DNA of 8,108 nucleotides, from positions 1-8,108 of the forward strand of contig JAKACI010000058.1 in NCBI GenBank assembly GCA_021821565.1, given 5' to 3'. The translations under genes were made by a program, and so were the position numbers. Positions 7,883-8,108 of the stretch are shown piece after piece. A model generated the notes under the pieces. It saw only the letters and a list, made by a program, of their open reading frames with translations, had not been told where the DNA came from and ran no database searches. Position 1 is the stretch's first letter; every line of letters starts with the position of its first letter. This stretch comes from a bacterium. GTDB taxonomy: Bacteria; SZUA-79; Acidulodesulfobacterales; Acidulodesulfobacteraceae.

Positions 7883-7951
7883 TATTAAAGTTACTTCAAC
7901 TAATAAAGTTACTTCAACTAATAAAGTTACTTCAACTAAAATTGTTTCAAC
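7883..7951. repeat. 18-bp tandem repeat, three copies plus a decayed fourth
   Basis: The unit TAATAAAGTTACTTCAAC is present at 7901-7918 and 7919-7936 without change, and at 7883-7900 with one mismatch (TATTAAAG in place of TAATAAAG). A degenerate, shortened fourth copy (TAAAATTGTTTCAAC) follows at 7937-7951. There are no spacers between units. The array lies about 180-250 bases upstream of the ftsH start, beyond the candidate promoter, and directly abuts the GC-rich palindrome block. The near-identity of copies suggests recent expansion. A role as repeated protein-binding site is possible but unproven. Confidence 0.85.
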
Positions 7952-7969
7952 ATGCAATAAATACCGGAT

Positions 7970-8013
7970 GACCGCTTCGCCATAAACGACATGCGTTTAT
8001 ATGGCTTACAGTC
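7970..8013. repeat. Imperfect palindrome, hairpin 1
   Basis: The core is ATAAACG (7982-7988), loop ACATG, CGTTTAT (7994-8000). It extends outward as GCCATAAACG against CGTTTATATGGC, with a two-base bulge, covering 7979-8005. A weaker outer pairing of GAC (7970-7972) with GTC (8011-8013) suggests a longer decayed palindrome. The core is closely related to hairpin 2, 40 bases away. No T-run follows on either strand, so it does not look like a terminator. Confidence 0.7.
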
Positions 8014-8021
8014 TCGTGAAC

Positions 8022-8040
8022 AGAAACGGCGTGCGTTTCT
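8022..8040. repeat. Perfect palindrome, hairpin 2
   Basis: AGAAACG (8022-8028), loop GCGTG, CGTTTCT (8034-8040): seven paired bases around a five-base loop. Compared with the core of hairpin 1, the second base pair changes from T-A to G-C on both arms together, and the loop differs at two positions, so the pairing is retained although the sequence has changed. Confidence 0.7.
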
Positions 8041-8052
8041 ACTTTCGGAACT

Positions 8053-8103
8053 TTCCTGCTTTCGTGGGAATGATACCCGTCGGGTTAAAAGTTAAATTCC
8101 CGC
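8053..8103. repeat. GC-rich inverted repeats with REP-like GTGGGAAT boxes
   Basis: TTCCTGC (8053-8059) can pair with GTGGGAA (8064-8070) around a four-base loop, using two G-T wobbles. GTGGGAAT (8064-8071) can instead pair with ATTCCCGC (8096-8103), enclosing the small palindrome ACCCG-T-CGGGT at 8075-8085. On the minus strand the first pair reads ATTCCCACGAAAGCAGGAA, which resembles the widespread intergenic ATTCCCGCGAAAGCGGGAAT type of palindrome known to me from several bacteria. This suggests a dispersed repeat. The element may continue past the window edge. Confidence 0.55.
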
Positions 8104-8108
8104 AAAGT

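Larger units (their letters stand above)
7704..8108. other. Non-coding region upstream of ftsH
   Basis: These 405 bases hold no convincing gene. By my hand count the part at 7741-7860 is only about 12-13% GC, whereas 7961-8108 is about 47% GC, well above the surrounding genes. The AT-rich half carries the probable ftsH leader and promoter, a 15-bp tandem repeat and an 18-bp tandem repeat. The GC-rich half consists largely of inverted repeats. The mixed composition suggests that the GC-rich half is a dispersed palindromic repeat or small mobile-element remnant rather than ordinary spacer. The gene upstream of ftsH is not seen. Confidence 0.7.

Noticed and set aside
7883..7951. The repeat array considered as a CRISPR.
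   Set aside because: Units are only 18 bp and directly adjacent, with no spacers and no cas genes nearby.
7796..7957. A 53-codon open frame on the minus strand (TTG start, double TAA stop) that crosses the 18-bp repeat and encodes a repeated VEVTLL unit.
   Set aside because: The 18-bp repeat keeps the frame open by itself, there is no good ribosome site or ATG, and the remaining 28 codons are within chance for AT-rich DNA. The frame overlaps the candidate promoter area. Not strong enough to call.
7970..8103. The palindromes considered as rho-independent terminators of a gene beyond the right edge.
   Set aside because: No run of T follows any of the stems on the minus strand, and the loops and wobble pairs fit a palindromic repeat better.
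8039..8107. A short open minus-strand frame at the right edge that could be the end of an upstream gene.
   Set aside because: It is only about 22 codons, made of palindromic repeat sequence, and shows no recognisable protein pattern.

Overview
The window reads as one conserved housekeeping cluster. Eight genes all lie on the minus strand, so transcription runs from high to low coordinates in this order: ftsH, folP, cdaA, ybbR (cdaR), glmM, pdxJ, acpS and the beginning of an NAD(P)HX epimerase gene cut by the window edge. From recall rather than a search, this order (ftsH-folP-cdaA-ybbR-glmM-pdxJ-acpS-nnr) is typical of Deltaproteobacteria/Desulfobacterota such as Geobacter and relatives. The DNA is very AT-rich and codons favour A/T at third positions, which suggests a low-GC member of that broad group. 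The lineage is inference and cannot be fixed from this window alone.

Layout: 1-238 start of nnr; 248-640 acpS (GTG start); 641-738 AT-rich gap with a good TATAAT box; 739-1452 pdxJ; 1526-2884 glmM; 2877-3551 ybbR; 3544-4380 cdaA; 4381-4611 an AT-rich gene-free gap that probably carries a promoter for the cdaA unit; 4612-5847 folP with a long N-terminal extension; 5856-7703 ftsH, starting at TTG behind a near-perfect Shine-Dalgarno; 7704-8108 non-coding, holding the likely ftsH promoter, two sets of tandem repeats and a GC-rich block of palindromes.

Functionally the genes cover several core pathways: membrane protein quality control (FtsH), folate synthesis (FolP), cyclic di-AMP synthesis and its control (CdaA with the membrane-anchored YbbR/CdaR), the first committed steps of UDP-GlcNAc and cell wall precursor supply (GlmM), pyridoxal phosphate synthesis (PdxJ), activation of acyl carrier protein (AcpS) and repair of damaged NAD(P)H (Nnr). 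cdaA, ybbR and glmM overlap by 8 bases at each junction, which fits the known CdaA-CdaR-GlmM regulatory complex.

No clearly new system is visible. The parts least explained by known genes are the repeats upstream of ftsH: an 18-bp unit repeated three times in tandem, and a GC-rich block containing two related hairpins that differ by a compensatory base-pair change.
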